A stretch of 64,000 bases of DNA. Origin: Synechococcales cyanobacterium CNB. GTDB taxonomy: Bacteria > Planctomycetota > Phycisphaerae > Phycisphaerales > UBA1924. Shown here piece by piece: positions 52,868 through 63,089 of the stretch. The DNA is taken from the NCBI GenBank assembly GCA_030263455.1, contig SZOZ01000010.1:62001-126000 (forward strand). The letters run 5' to 3'. The position numbers and the translations under genes were made by a program. The notes beneath the pieces were generated by a model that did no database searches, was not told the DNA's origin, and was given only the letters and a program-made list of their open reading frames with translations. Within the stretch, counting starts at the first letter, position 1. Every line of letters begins with the position of its first letter.

Positions 52868-52936
52868 GAGTAGACCCTTCCAGTCGGGCTGGGGAATCCA
52901 TTAGCATGGGAGCCAGTGGGGCCGGAGGGCGGTGCG

Positions 52937-55900
52937 ATGTCGCTGCGCACGAGCGTGTTGAGGCTGTCGATGGGGCTCACGGTTCTCGGAATGACGGGTT
53001 CAGTTCGAGCGAGTGATGAGCCGGTGGCGCCGGGGGATGCGCTTCAGACACGGGCGATCGCAGTGGATGCCGGTGTGTACTCGAACGCCGTTGTCGGCGG
53101 GGCGATCTCGCTCCCGCTGTTCGATGATCTGTCTTTCGGGCTGCTGGTTGAGCGCGTGGACAGGCGAGCGGACGGTGTCACGGTTCGGGGGAAGGTGGCG
53201 GGGTACGAGGCCGCGTCGTTCGTGGTGACGGTAGAGCACGGGCTGGTCAGTGTGGGCGTGTGGACGCCACACGGCGCATTCGGCGTGCAACCGACGGGTG
53301 TCGTGCTGCCGGACGGCCGGATCGAGTGTGTGGCAGTGGAATGGTCGCCGCACGCGGTGGTACGGTGCGCGGCGGCGGAGATCGGTCACGGCACTACGCC
53401 GCAGGCGAAGCACGTTGCAGGCTCGGTGCGCGGAACCGAGGCCGTGGAACCCTCCGGCGCGGCTCGACAGTCCGGCGAGGGGCGCTCGTGCTGCTCGTGC
53501 GACGACGATGTCTCACGCGCGGATGTGCTCGTCATCTACACGACCAAGGCAAAGACCGCGGCGGGCGGCGCAGCGGCACTGCAGACGCGCGTGCAGAACG
53601 TGATCGACACGACGAACCTGACGATCGCCAACAGCCTTGTGAGCGGGCTGGAGATGGCGATGGTCGGCTTCATGGAAGTGGCGTATGACGAGGTCTCGCC
53701 GGACTGGCTCGACCACCTGATTCGCGTGACCGAGTCCGGCGACGGGTACATGGACGAGGTGCACGGCTGGCGCGACGCAGCCGCGGCGGATTGCGTGCTG
53801 CTGATCGTGGACGACACACGGTTTCTGGGCGGGGCGGGGTGGTGGGCGATCTGGGACGACGGGGCGGCGTTCACCTGCCTGAACTGGCGGTCAGCGGGCG
53901 GCGGCATCCTGACCGGGGCGCACGAGTTCGGGCACAACTTCGGGTGCGCGCACGACCATGAGAACGACCCGTCCGCGCCGTTCTCGTATGCATGGGGTCA
54001 CTACTACACACACGCCGGGACGAACTACGGCGACGTGATGTCGTACCCGGTGGACGTGTACGTGCCGATCTACTCGCACCCCGGCGTCCTGGGGCCGGGC
54101 GGGAAGCCGATGGGCGTGCCGATCGGCGAAACCCGGGCGGCGTACAACGCGTTCGTCGTGGAACAGACCCGTCACACGCTCGCGAACTACCGCAAGAGCG
54201 GGCGGATGCGCGACTGCAACGGCAACGGCATCGACGACGCGATCGACATCACCGACGCGACCAGCAGCGACACGAACGGCAACGGCATCCCCGACGAGTG
54301 CGAGCGGCGCATCCACGTCGATATGCACTCTGAGAGTCAAGGGCAGGGCGCGGCGTGGGGCGATGCGCTGCGCGACTTGGCGGAAGTAACTGCGGCGGCG
54401 AACCTGCGCTGCTCGCACACGCGCGAGGTCTGGGTCGCAGACGGGACGTACTTGCCGGACAGCGGGCAAGGCGATCCTTGGCGGCGGTTCTCGCTCAGGT
54501 CAGGCCTTGCGCTCTACGGCGGGTTCCAGGGGCAATCGCACCCCGGCGGCGGCGAAACGTCGATCCATCAGCGCGTGCCGGGGGCGTTCGAGTCGGTTCT
54601 GAGCGGCGACATCGGCATACCGGGCGATGACTCGGACAACTCATACGCACTGCTCGAAGCCTTGGACTCGGACGCGAATGCCGTGCTCGACGGGTTCGTT
54701 GTCGAGGGCGGGCGCTCGTTCGGCAGCGGGGGAGGGATGCTCGCCGTGCGATCGTCAGCCGTCGTGCGCGACTGCGTGTTCCGCGACAACCGGGCAAGCG
54801 GCAGCGGCGGGGCGTCGATCGTCATCGAACCATGCTCGATGCGGTTCGAGCGGTGCTCCTTCGAGGGCAACGCGGCGGGGTACGCGGGCGGCGCGGTCTC
54901 CCTGTACGACGGGGCATCGGCGCTCTTCCATGAGTGCAGGTTCGAGGCGAACTCGGGCGAGTACGCGGGAGCAATCGCGGGATACACGGGGGTCAACGTC
55001 GCGTTCGTCGGGTGCGAGTTCACGGAGAACACCGCGTCATGGGGCGGCGCCGCGGTCGAGTTGTACGACTCGGCGACCGGTTCGTTCATGGTCTGCTGGT
55101 TCGAGGGCAACGAGGCGACGAACGGCTACGGCGGCGCGATCGCGGTCGGCTGGCAGAGCGAAGCGAGCGTTGCGCTGTGCGAGTTCACGGACAACTCGTC
55201 GGGGGGTGTCGGCGGCGCGATCTCGCTCGGCGACTCGACGCTGCGCGCGGACGCGAACCTCTTCCGTCAGAACGTCGCGCAGACATACGGCGGCGCGATC
55301 GACGCGTGGAACAGCCAGATCACGCTTGTCAGCAACGTCCTGCGCGCCAACACCGCGGGTGTCGGTGGTGGAGCGTTCGCGGCGGGCGGAGGGACGCAGG
55401 CGGCAGTCGTCGGCTGCACGCTTCACGCGAACCACGCCGCCGATCGCGGCGGTGGGATGGCGATGAGCGGCTCGCACCTTGCGCTCACAGGGTCGATCTT
55501 GTGGGCGAACACAGACCCCAACTCGGCGACGCAGGAGAAGCAGGTGTTCCTCTACAGCGGGACGGCCGCAGTGAACCGGTCGTGCGTGCAGGGGTGGACC
55601 GGCTCGTTCGGCGGCGTGGGGAACATCGGCGCCGACCCGAAGTTCGTGAACGCAGGAGCGGGCGTGTTGCTGCTGTCGGCCGGGTCGCCGTGCATCGACG
55701 CGGGGGACAACACGGCCGTGCCAGCGGACGGAATGGACATCGACGAAGACGCCAACACGACCGAGGCCGTACCAGTGGACTTCTCCGGCGATCCGCGGTT
55801 CCACAACGACATGGGCACGACGGACACGGGCGTGCCGGGCAACGGGCACACGGCGGTGATCGACATGGGAGCGTTCGAGTTCCAGGGGAACTCGTGCAAG

Positions 55901-56062
55901 GCCGACTTCAACAACGACGGCGTCGTCAACACGCTGGACTTCATCGCCTTCCTCAACGCCTTCACCTCCGGCGATCAGCGCGCCGACTTCAACGGCGACG
56001 GCGTCATCAACACGCTGGACTTCATCGCCTTCCTCAACGCCTTCACCGCCGGGTGCTCATAA
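52937..56062 (+). CDS. Large secreted zinc metalloprotease with right-handed beta-helix and GC-type dockerin tail
   Basis: The protein has 1041 aa. A signal peptide is followed by a reprolysin-like (metzincin) protease domain (~195-420) with zinc site HEFGHNFGCAHD near residue 329 and a SYPVD turn after it. A short thrombospondin-3-like calcium segment (DCNGNGIDDAIDITDATS) lies near 430. A right-handed parallel beta-helix with polymorphic-outer-membrane-protein-like turns (about 470-950, repeated GG.A.A.G....) comes next, then two dockerin-like loops ending AGCS. It probably binds and cleaves extracellular proteins or glycoproteins. ATG 52937 has GGAGGG at 52924-52929. Confidence 0.85.
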   Translation: MSLRTSVLRLSMGLTVLGMTGSVRASDEPVAPGDALQTRAIAVDAGVYSNAVVGGAISLPLFDDLSFGLLVERVDRRADGVTVRGKVAGYEAASFVVTVEHGLVSVGVWTPHGAFGVQPTGVVLPDGRIECVAVEWSPHAVVRCAAAEIGHGTTPQAKHVAGSVRGTEAVEPSGAARQSGEGRSCCSCDDDVSRADVLVIYTTKAKTAAGGAAALQTRVQNVIDTTNLTIANSLVSGLEMAMVGFMEVAYDEVSPDWLDHLIRVTESGDGYMDEVHGWRDAAAADCVLLIVDDTRFLGGAGWWAIWDDGAAFTCLNWRSAGGGILTGAHEFGHNFGCAHDHENDPSAPFSYAWGHYYTHAGTNYGDVMSYPVDVYVPIYSHPGVLGPGGKPMGVPIGETRAAYNAFVVEQTRHTLANYRKSGRMRDCNGNGIDDAIDITDATSSDTNGNGIPDECERRIHVDMHSESQGQGAAWGDALRDLAEVTAAANLRCSHTREVWVADGTYLPDSGQGDPWRRFSLRSGLALYGGFQGQSHPGGGETSIHQRVPGAFESVLSGDIGIPGDDSDNSYALLEALDSDANAVLDGFVVEGGRSFGSGGGMLAVRSSAVVRDCVFRDNRASGSGGASIVIEPCSMRFERCSFEGNAAGYAGGAVSLYDGASALFHECRFEANSGEYAGAIAGYTGVNVAFVGCEFTENTASWGGAAVELYDSATGSFMVCWFEGNEATNGYGGAIAVGWQSEASVALCEFTDNSSGGVGGAISLGDSTLRADANLFRQNVAQTYGGAIDAWNSQITLVSNVLRANTAGVGGGAFAAGGGTQAAVVGCTLHANHAADRGGGMAMSGSHLALTGSILWANTDPNSATQEKQVFLYSGTAAVNRSCVQGWTGSFGGVGNIGADPKFVNAGAGVLLLSAGSPCIDAGDNTAVPADGMDIDEDANTTEAVPVDFSGDPRFHNDMGTTDTGVPGNGHTAVIDMGAFEFQGNSCKADFNNDGVVNTLDFIAFLNAFTSGDQRADFNGDGVINTLDFIAFLNAFTAGCS

Positions 56063-56165
56063 GGTCCGAGGGCATATGACGGCGGTGGTGGGAAGTCCGT
56101 GAACGGGGCGTGACGCTACGATCGTGCTCGGCTCCGCGCGGGGCGGGGCGAGAGGGGTCGGGCGC

Positions 56166-57860
56166 GTGTCGATCGCGTGGATCATCGGCGGCGTGGGGCT
56201 GTTCCTGCTCGGGATGTCGCTGATGACCGACGGGCTGAAGAGCCTGGCCGGAGATCGGCTCCGCCTGGTGCTCTCGGGCATGACCGGCCGCCCGGTGCGG
56301 GCCTTCGTGTCCGGCGCGGGGCTGACCGTCGCCGTGCAGTCGTCGAGCGCGACCTCGCTGGCGACGATCGGCATGGTGAGCGCGGGCCTGCTCTCCTTCC
56401 CGCAGGCGGTCGGCGTCATCATCGGCGCCGCCGTCGGCACGACGAGCACCGGATGGATCGTCTCTCTCCTCGGGCTGAAGTTCAGCATCGCCTCGGTGGC
56501 CATGCCGATGGTCGGCATCGGGGTGCTTGTGAAGCTGTTCACGCGCGACCGCCGCGCCGCCGTCGGCATGGCCATCGCCGGCTTCGGGCTGATCTTCGTC
56601 GGCATCGACACGCTCAAAACGGCGATGGAATCGGCCTCGGCTCACGTCAACCCCGCCTCGCTCCCCGGCGGCACCGCCTGGGGAGACGTCGCCCTCGTCG
56701 GCATCGGTGTAGCCATGACGGTGGTCATGCAGTCCTCCAGCGCGGCCGTCGCCATGACCATGGCCGCCCTCCACGCGGGAACGATCACGCTCGAACAGGG
56801 CGTGTCGTTGGTCGTGGGCGCGAATGTCGGCACCACCGTCACGCCGATCATCGCCGCGATCGGCGCAACCACCGCCGCCAAACGCACCGCCGCCGCACAC
56901 GTGGTCTTCAACACCGCGAGCAGCGCGATCGGGCTGGCGGCGATCCCGGCATTCCTCTGGGTCGTGGGCACACTGACGCTGGACGCCGATCGGTCGGTGC
57001 TCAGTCTGGCCGCCTTCCACACCGGGTTCACGCTCGCCAGCGCGGCGGTCTTCCTCCCGTTCGTTCGGCAGTACGCGGGGCTGATCGCTCGCCTGGTGCG
57101 CGAGCGCGACGGCGCGCTCACCCTCCACCTCGACGAGACCGTCGCTTCCGTGCCCGCCGTCGCGGTGGACGCCGCCCGACGCGCCGTGATGGACGCAGGC
57201 GCGATCCTCGCCGAAGCGGTGCGCGAAACGGCCGCCATCGGCACGGTGTCGGCCGAGAGCCGGCGCGGCGTCGAGGAAGTCGACGGCGCGCTCGACCGGG
57301 TACGGTCGTTCCTCGGACGCGTGCGCACCGATCCGAACGCCCCAGAGCACGTCGCCCACGTCGGAGTCCTCCACGCGATCGACCATTTCGAGCGCCTCAT
57401 CGAAGGACTTGCGGAGCGCGAACTGGCGGCCCGCGTGCGACGCGCAGGCGCAGAACTCGGCGACCCCGCGGCGCGCCTCGCCGACGTCGCAGCCCGCGTT
57501 CGCGACGCCATGCGCCGCGGCCCGGCCGACGCCGACGCACAGGCCGCCAGCGACGCGGGCGAGGCGTCATCGACCATCGCCTCCTATCGCCGCGCGCAGC
57601 GCGTGCGCGTGCTCCAACGCACGGCCTCCGGCGATGTGCCACCCGACGACGCGCTCGACGTGCTCGAAGCAGCGCGGTGGCTCGACCGGCTGGCCTATCA
57701 CCTCTGGCGAGGCACGGTCCACCTGCTCGCGCCGGCGCAGGCGGGCGGCGCGCCGGAACGGCACCGTGTCTTCGCCGAGCCGGAACGACACCCGGGGGAA
57801 AGCGGACAGTTGACGGCAGACAGCAGACTTGCGGAACGAGCCGAAGGTCGACATCAGTGA
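56166..57860 (+). CDS. Na+/phosphate cotransporter (NptA/PhoU-domain type)
   Basis: The protein has 564 aa. The membrane half (~1-320) holds two inverted repeats with the hallmark QSSSAT near residue 58 and QSSSAA near 190. The C-terminal half (~340-545) is helical and soluble like a PhoU-type domain. It couples phosphate uptake to sodium. The start is GTG 56166; a TACGAT box at 56117-56122 gives a leader of about 37 bases. Neighbours are secreted proteins, with no phosphate regulon gene nearby. Confidence 0.87.
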   Translation: MSIAWIIGGVGLFLLGMSLMTDGLKSLAGDRLRLVLSGMTGRPVRAFVSGAGLTVAVQSSSATSLATIGMVSAGLLSFPQAVGVIIGAAVGTTSTGWIVSLLGLKFSIASVAMPMVGIGVLVKLFTRDRRAAVGMAIAGFGLIFVGIDTLKTAMESASAHVNPASLPGGTAWGDVALVGIGVAMTVVMQSSSAAVAMTMAALHAGTITLEQGVSLVVGANVGTTVTPIIAAIGATTAAKRTAAAHVVFNTASSAIGLAAIPAFLWVVGTLTLDADRSVLSLAAFHTGFTLASAAVFLPFVRQYAGLIARLVRERDGALTLHLDETVASVPAVAVDAARRAVMDAGAILAEAVRETAAIGTVSAESRRGVEEVDGALDRVRSFLGRVRTDPNAPEHVAHVGVLHAIDHFERLIEGLAERELAARVRRAGAELGDPAARLADVAARVRDAMRRGPADADAQAASDAGEASSTIASYRRAQRVRVLQRTASGDVPPDDALDVLEAARWLDRLAYHLWRGTVHLLAPAQAGGAPERHRVFAEPERHPGESGQLTADSRLAERAEGRHQ

Positions 57861-58039
57861 CGCACGACCGATAGAGGGTAGGGATTTGATGGGGCCTTGC
57901 TTCGGACTTCGCGGGAACCGGCACTGTTTGAAGATCGCATAGCCTGAGTGCGTCGGCCCGATGGCCGATGGCGGTGTCGTTGTCGCCGGGTTTCCCGGCA
58001 TCTCGGTCTTGAGATTCAGAATCAGGAGGGGGTCCGGCG

Positions 58040-61000
58040 ATGGCTTCCGTTCGCAGTTTCGGCGAGGCGTGTGTTCTCCTGGGTATCGGGTTCGCGGCCT
58101 CGCTGAACGGCGCGGCATCGGGCCAGGAGTTGCGACCGGGTTTCGGCGCGCTCGTCTCGCCCGACGGTGTCTGGGTGCATGTTGAGCGCCTGCCGCAAGA
58201 GCAGTGGAACAAGGACGCTTGGATTCGCCCGAACCGCTTCGAGGCCTACGCGATCGACATGGCGTCCGCCTGGCGCGTGCTGACGGCCGCGCCGATGGAG
58301 TTCACGCCCGAGGCCTCGCTCCGTCCGGTCGTGTTCTATGTGCCGACCCCGGAGGGCGGGTTCGCGCCCTTCGCGTGCTTCGAGTCGCCGATCATGGAAC
58401 CCGCCCTGGCCGCGAAGTTCCCCGAGATCCGCACCTTCGCGGGGCAGGGCATCGATGATCCTGCCGCGTGCGTACGCCTGGACCTCACGCCGCAAGGCTT
58501 CCACGCCCAAGTGCTCTCGCCCGAAGGCGCGTGGTGGGTCGATCCGTTCAGCCGCGGCGACACGGGGTTCTACACGGCCTATCGCAAGGCCGACCTCACG
58601 CCGCCCGAGGGGTGGACCTGCGAAACAGTCGGTGCTGACGACCTCGGGTGGATCGCCCCGGCCGAGTACGGCGGCGTCCGATTCGGCGAGCAGCTGCGCA
58701 CCTACCGCCTCGCCAACGCCGCCACAGGCGAGTACACGCAGTACCACGGGGGGACCAAGACCGCAGGCATGGCCGCCATCACGACCGCGATCAACCGCGT
58801 CAACCAGGTCTACGAGGTCGAGGTCGCCATCCGCATGATCCTCGTAGGCAACAACGACCTCATCGTCTACACCAACCCCGCCACCGACCCCTACACGAAC
58901 AACAACGGCGGCACCATGCTCGGCCAGAACCAGTCCACCTGCGACAGCATCATCGGGAGTGCGAACTACGACATCGGGCACGTCTTCTCCACCGGCGGCG
59001 GGGGCGTCGCCTACCTCGCGTGCGTCTGCAAGTCCAACCAGAAAGCACGCGGCGTCACCGGCCTGCCCGCTCCGACCGGCGACGGGTTCTACATCGACTA
59101 CGTCGCCCACGAGATGGGACACCAGTTCGGCGCAAACCACTGCTTCAACAGCAGCACCAGCGGATGCAACGGGAACCGCAACGGATCGACCGCCTACGAG
59201 CCGGGCAGCGCCTCCACCATCATGGGCTACGCGGGACTCTGCGGCGCGGACAACATCCAGAACTTCAGCGACCCCTACTTCACCTCCGTCAGTTTCGACG
59301 AAATCCGCAACTACACCGTCAACAGCACAGGCAACGGCTGCGCCCAGAAGGTCAACACCGGAAACCTGCCCCCCACGGTCAGCGCGGGCCAGGCATACGC
59401 CATCCCGGTCAAGACGCCCTTCACCCTCACGGCCAGTGGCTCCGACCCCGACGGCGACGCCGTCACCTTCTGCTGGGAGCAGCGCGACCTCGGCCCGACC
59501 GCCACCCTCACCACGCCCGACGACGGGAAGTTTCCCCTCGTGCGCTCGCGAAACCCCACCTCCTCTCCCTCGCGGACTTTCCCGATCCTCTCCACGATCC
59601 TGGCGAACCAGAGCGACAAGAAGGAACGGCTCCCGGACGTCGCCCGCCAGATGAAGATGCGCGTCACGGCACGCGACAACCGCGCCGCCGGCGGCGGGAT
59701 CACGACCTCCGAAGTCACCCTCAACGTCATCGGCACGGCGGGACCGTTCGACGTCATTCAGCCCGCGGCAGGCGCCACCTGGAGCGGCGAAGGCACCGTG
59801 ACCTGGAACGTCGCGAACACGACCGCAGCCCCGATCAACTGCTCCCAGGTCCGCATCTCGCTTTCGACCGACGGCGGGCAGACGTTCCCCTACGTCCTCG
59901 CCGCATCGACACCGAACGACGGGTCGGAGACGGTCGCGCTGCCCCAGGTCTCGTCCTCGCAGGCCCGCATCAAGGTCGAGGCGGTCGGCAACGTCTTCTT
60001 CGACATCAGCCCCGGCAACTTCACCGTGCAGGCCAACGCCCTGGTCATCTCGATCCCCGGCGGGCCGCCCAGCGTCCTCGCGCCCGGCGTCGAAACGCCC
60101 TTCGACGTCTCCATCGAGAACGGAACGCACACGCTCGACCCGGCGACGCCCACGCTCTGGATGAGTGTCGACGGCGGACAGACCTACACGCCGCGCGCGA
60201 TGAACCCCCAGGGCGGCAGCCTCTGGCTGGCGACCTTCAGTGAGCCGGCGTGCCAGGACGACGTCCGCTACTACCTCAGCGCCAAGACCACCACCGGCCT
60301 GACAGTGACCCACCCGGCGTTCGCGCCCGCGTTCCACTTCACCGCGGTCGTCGGCGAGAACGCGCCCTTCTTCACCGACAACTTCGAGACAAACCTCGGA
60401 TGGACCGTCAGCGGAACCGCCACGAGCGGGCACTGGGTTCGCGCCGTCCCCGGCAACTTCGGATTCGGCGACCCGCCCTCCGACAGCGACGGCTCCGGGA
60501 TGTGCTACGTCACCGGCAACGCGGCGTTCAACGACGTCAACGCGGGTTCCACCATCCTCACCTCGCCCGTCTGGAACATGGCCGACGGCGGCGCAATCTC
60601 GTACGACTTCTGGCTCTCCGGATTCCCGGGCGTGCCCTTCGGCGCGGAGGACGGACTCGCGGTCGAGGTGGCGACGGATGCCGGCGGCTCGAACTGGACG
60701 CGCGTCCGCGAGTACAACGACGCCGCCCAGATATGGCGCAGCGACGCCGTACTGATCGGCGTCGATGCACCGGCGAGCACGACCGTCCGCGTCCGTTTCG
60801 TCGCGACGGACGACGCCCCGGGTCACGTCGTCGAGGCCGGCATCGACCGCGTCGTCGCCTCGGCGATCGTCTGCGAAGACCCGGACGACTGCCCCGCCGA
60901 CTTCAACGGCGACACCGTCGTGAACACCCTCGACGTCCTCGCCTTCCTCAACGCCTACACCGCCGGCGATCCCAATGCGGATTTCAACGGCGATACGGTC

Positions 61001-61057
61001 ATCAACACCCTCGACGTCCTCGCCTTCCTCAACGCCTACACGGCCGGATGCCCCTGA
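58040..61057 (+). CDS. Large secreted zinc metalloprotease (reprolysin-like) with GC-type dockerin tail
   Basis: The protein has 1005 aa. A signal peptide precedes a pro-region (~30-210) and a reprolysin-like catalytic domain (~215-430) with zinc site HEMGHQFGANH near residue 357 and the Met-turn IMGYAG after it. Beta-sandwich domains, including a Ser/Thr-rich fibronectin-like region (~575-760), and a C-terminal jelly-roll-like domain (~780-940) follow. Two dockerin-like loops (DFNGDTVVNTLDVLAFLNAY and DFNGDTVINTLDVLAFLNAY) end AGCP. It is a second, different metalloprotease near the one at 52937. ATG 58040 has AGGAGGGGG upstream. Confidence 0.87.
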   Translation: MASVRSFGEACVLLGIGFAASLNGAASGQELRPGFGALVSPDGVWVHVERLPQEQWNKDAWIRPNRFEAYAIDMASAWRVLTAAPMEFTPEASLRPVVFYVPTPEGGFAPFACFESPIMEPALAAKFPEIRTFAGQGIDDPAACVRLDLTPQGFHAQVLSPEGAWWVDPFSRGDTGFYTAYRKADLTPPEGWTCETVGADDLGWIAPAEYGGVRFGEQLRTYRLANAATGEYTQYHGGTKTAGMAAITTAINRVNQVYEVEVAIRMILVGNNDLIVYTNPATDPYTNNNGGTMLGQNQSTCDSIIGSANYDIGHVFSTGGGGVAYLACVCKSNQKARGVTGLPAPTGDGFYIDYVAHEMGHQFGANHCFNSSTSGCNGNRNGSTAYEPGSASTIMGYAGLCGADNIQNFSDPYFTSVSFDEIRNYTVNSTGNGCAQKVNTGNLPPTVSAGQAYAIPVKTPFTLTASGSDPDGDAVTFCWEQRDLGPTATLTTPDDGKFPLVRSRNPTSSPSRTFPILSTILANQSDKKERLPDVARQMKMRVTARDNRAAGGGITTSEVTLNVIGTAGPFDVIQPAAGATWSGEGTVTWNVANTTAAPINCSQVRISLSTDGGQTFPYVLAASTPNDGSETVALPQVSSSQARIKVEAVGNVFFDISPGNFTVQANALVISIPGGPPSVLAPGVETPFDVSIENGTHTLDPATPTLWMSVDGGQTYTPRAMNPQGGSLWLATFSEPACQDDVRYYLSAKTTTGLTVTHPAFAPAFHFTAVVGENAPFFTDNFETNLGWTVSGTATSGHWVRAVPGNFGFGDPPSDSDGSGMCYVTGNAAFNDVNAGSTILTSPVWNMADGGAISYDFWLSGFPGVPFGAEDGLAVEVATDAGGSNWTRVREYNDAAQIWRSDAVLIGVDAPASTTVRVRFVATDDAPGHVVEAGIDRVVASAIVCEDPDDCPADFNGDTVVNTLDVLAFLNAYTAGDPNADFNGDTVINTLDVLAFLNAYTAGCP

Positions 61058-61164
61058 TCCTTCGGAAAAACGGCTTGTTCGGGGCGGTCGGCCCCGGTAT
61101 GTTGCACGGCGGAGGGCGTCGTCCCGGAGGGGGACACCGCCGACCGCCCCATCGGAGGTCCGAT

Positions 61165-62832
61165 ATGACTCGCCTGTTCTTCGGTCGCGTTCTCGGCGTG
61201 CTTGGCCTGGTCGCGGCGTCGTGCTTCGGGCAGGAAGCCGGCGGACCTCGCTCCATCCCGCACGATCAGCCCATCCTCGTGGACGGGCAGCTCGTCTTCC
61301 CCGACGGCGCGGAGATCCCACGCTTTCTGACAGAGGCGGAACGCCGCTACCTGGCGACCAACCCCCTGGCGCCCGAGCGCGGCACGCGCGGCGCGCCCGT
61401 CGGCAACATCTACTGCGTCCCCGAGTACGACCCCATGGAGTCCATCCTCATCTCCTGGGAAGGCTCCTCGGCACAGAAGACCATCCTTGCCGAGATGGCC
61501 AAGCACATCACCACCACCGGCGACGCCGACCTCCACGTCGCGATCGACACCTCCGGCGCGATCCCCGCCGCACAGGCGACCCTCTCGGCCGCCGGCACGG
61601 ACATGAGCCGTGTCAGGTTCTTCGTGCGCACCATGGACACGATCTGGATCCGCGACTACGGCCCGCGCTACGTCTACCGCAACGGCGTTCGCGCCATCAT
61701 CGACCATACCTACAACCGCCCCAGGCCGAACGACAACGCCTTCAACGGCTTCTACGCACAGCAACGCGGGCACGAGTACTACATCATCCCCCTCGTCCAC
61801 GGCGGCGGGAACTACCACCTCTCCGCGCTCGGCGACTCCTACGCCACGAAACTCATCGAGAACGAGAACCCCACCCTCTCGAAGGCACAGATCGTCGGCT
61901 ACTGGCAGGACTACCAGAACGTGCTCACGGAGATCACCCCCGCCTTCCCCACCAACGTCGACCTCACCCAGCACATCGACATGTGGCTGATCGTCATCGG
62001 CGACCGCGAGGTCATCATCAGCGACTGGCCGCTCGCCCCGGGGAGCACCCAGGACGTCATCTGCGACAACCAGGCCGCCTCGATGGCGGCGGCCGGCTAC
62101 ACCGTTCACCGCATCCCCGCGGTGACCTCCGGCGGCGTCCACTACACCTTCACGAACTCCGTCATCTGCAACGACCTCGTCCTCGTCCCCACCTACACCA
62201 ACGCCACCGCCGCGCAGTACAACGCCGACGCTCTCGCGGTCTGGCAGGCCGCAATGCCCGACAAGACCGTCGTGCAGGTCAACTGCCAGGGCATCGTCAA
62301 CCTCGCCGGCGTCATGCACTGCATCGTCATGCACGTCCCCCCCTCGCTCGGCGGCGAGAACCCCGTCGCGAGCATCGATGAGCCGAACGGCGGCGAGGCC
62401 TACGCCAAGGGACAGCAGGCCGAAGTCCGCTGGGCCTCCGACGACAACGACCTCACCTACTACGTGCAGATTCACCTCTCGACCGACGGCGGGCAGACCT
62501 TCAACACCGTGCTGACCAACTTCCACCCCGACACCGGCACCTTCACCTGGACCGTTCCCAACGTGGACACGGCCAAGGCCCGCATCCGCGTCATCGTCCA
62601 CGACTTCGACGGCAACACCGGGCAGGCGATCTCGGAGGCCGACTTCACCATCGGCGACCCCACCTGCCCCGCCGACTTCAACGGCGACACCGTCGTGAAC
62701 ACGCTCGACTTCGTCGCCTTCCTCAACGCCTTCGCGAGCAGCGATCCGAAGGCCGACTTCAACGGCGACACCGTCGTGAACTCGCTCGACTTCGTCGCCT
62801 TCCTCAACGCCTTCGTGGCCGGCTGCCCGTAA
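61165..62832 (+). CDS. Secreted peptidyl-arginine/agmatine deiminase with GC-type dockerin tail
   Basis: The protein has 555 aa. A signal peptide (~1-22) is followed by a PAD-porph/agmatine deiminase domain (~60-395). It has WIRDYGPRY near 161, HGGGNYH near 212 and the catalytic Cys in VMHCIVMHV near 385, with HIDMW in between. A fibronectin-like domain (~400-500) and two dockerin-like loops ending AGCP follow. The secreted form recalls Porphyromonas PPAD, which citrullinates extracellular proteins, while cytoplasmic AguA deiminates agmatine. Secretion makes a protein or peptide substrate more likely. ATG 61165 has GGAGG at 61154-61158. Confidence 0.86.
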   Translation: MTRLFFGRVLGVLGLVAASCFGQEAGGPRSIPHDQPILVDGQLVFPDGAEIPRFLTEAERRYLATNPLAPERGTRGAPVGNIYCVPEYDPMESILISWEGSSAQKTILAEMAKHITTTGDADLHVAIDTSGAIPAAQATLSAAGTDMSRVRFFVRTMDTIWIRDYGPRYVYRNGVRAIIDHTYNRPRPNDNAFNGFYAQQRGHEYYIIPLVHGGGNYHLSALGDSYATKLIENENPTLSKAQIVGYWQDYQNVLTEITPAFPTNVDLTQHIDMWLIVIGDREVIISDWPLAPGSTQDVICDNQAASMAAAGYTVHRIPAVTSGGVHYTFTNSVICNDLVLVPTYTNATAAQYNADALAVWQAAMPDKTVVQVNCQGIVNLAGVMHCIVMHVPPSLGGENPVASIDEPNGGEAYAKGQQAEVRWASDDNDLTYYVQIHLSTDGGQTFNTVLTNFHPDTGTFTWTVPNVDTAKARIRVIVHDFDGNTGQAISEADFTIGDPTCPADFNGDTVVNTLDFVAFLNAFASSDPKADFNGDTVVNSLDFVAFLNAFVAGCP

Positions 62833-62866
62833 CCCGACATCGAAACCCAGGAACCGCGAGAAACAC

Positions 62867-62899
62867 CGGGGCGAAGCCGCCAAGGCTCCGCCCCGTTTT
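62867..62899 (+). terminator. Intrinsic terminator after the deiminase gene
   Basis: CGGGGCGaAGCC pairs with GGCTcCGCCCCG, followed by GTTTTC, about 35 bases after the stop codon. Confidence 0.75.
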
Positions 62900-63089
62900 C
62901 ATACATGCCGCCCAGACCCCTGAGATTGCCCAGTTTGACGCGGAGTCGCGGGTTTCATGCCGGGTGTGCTTGCGTCGATCGGTGATCTTCCGCTAGGTTG
63001 ACCCCGCCGCGCATGTGAGTGGCGCGGTGGGCCTGGAACCAGGTCCGGGTTCCATGCAGCCGCACTCGTGGGGAGCAGCGAGGGAGTTC

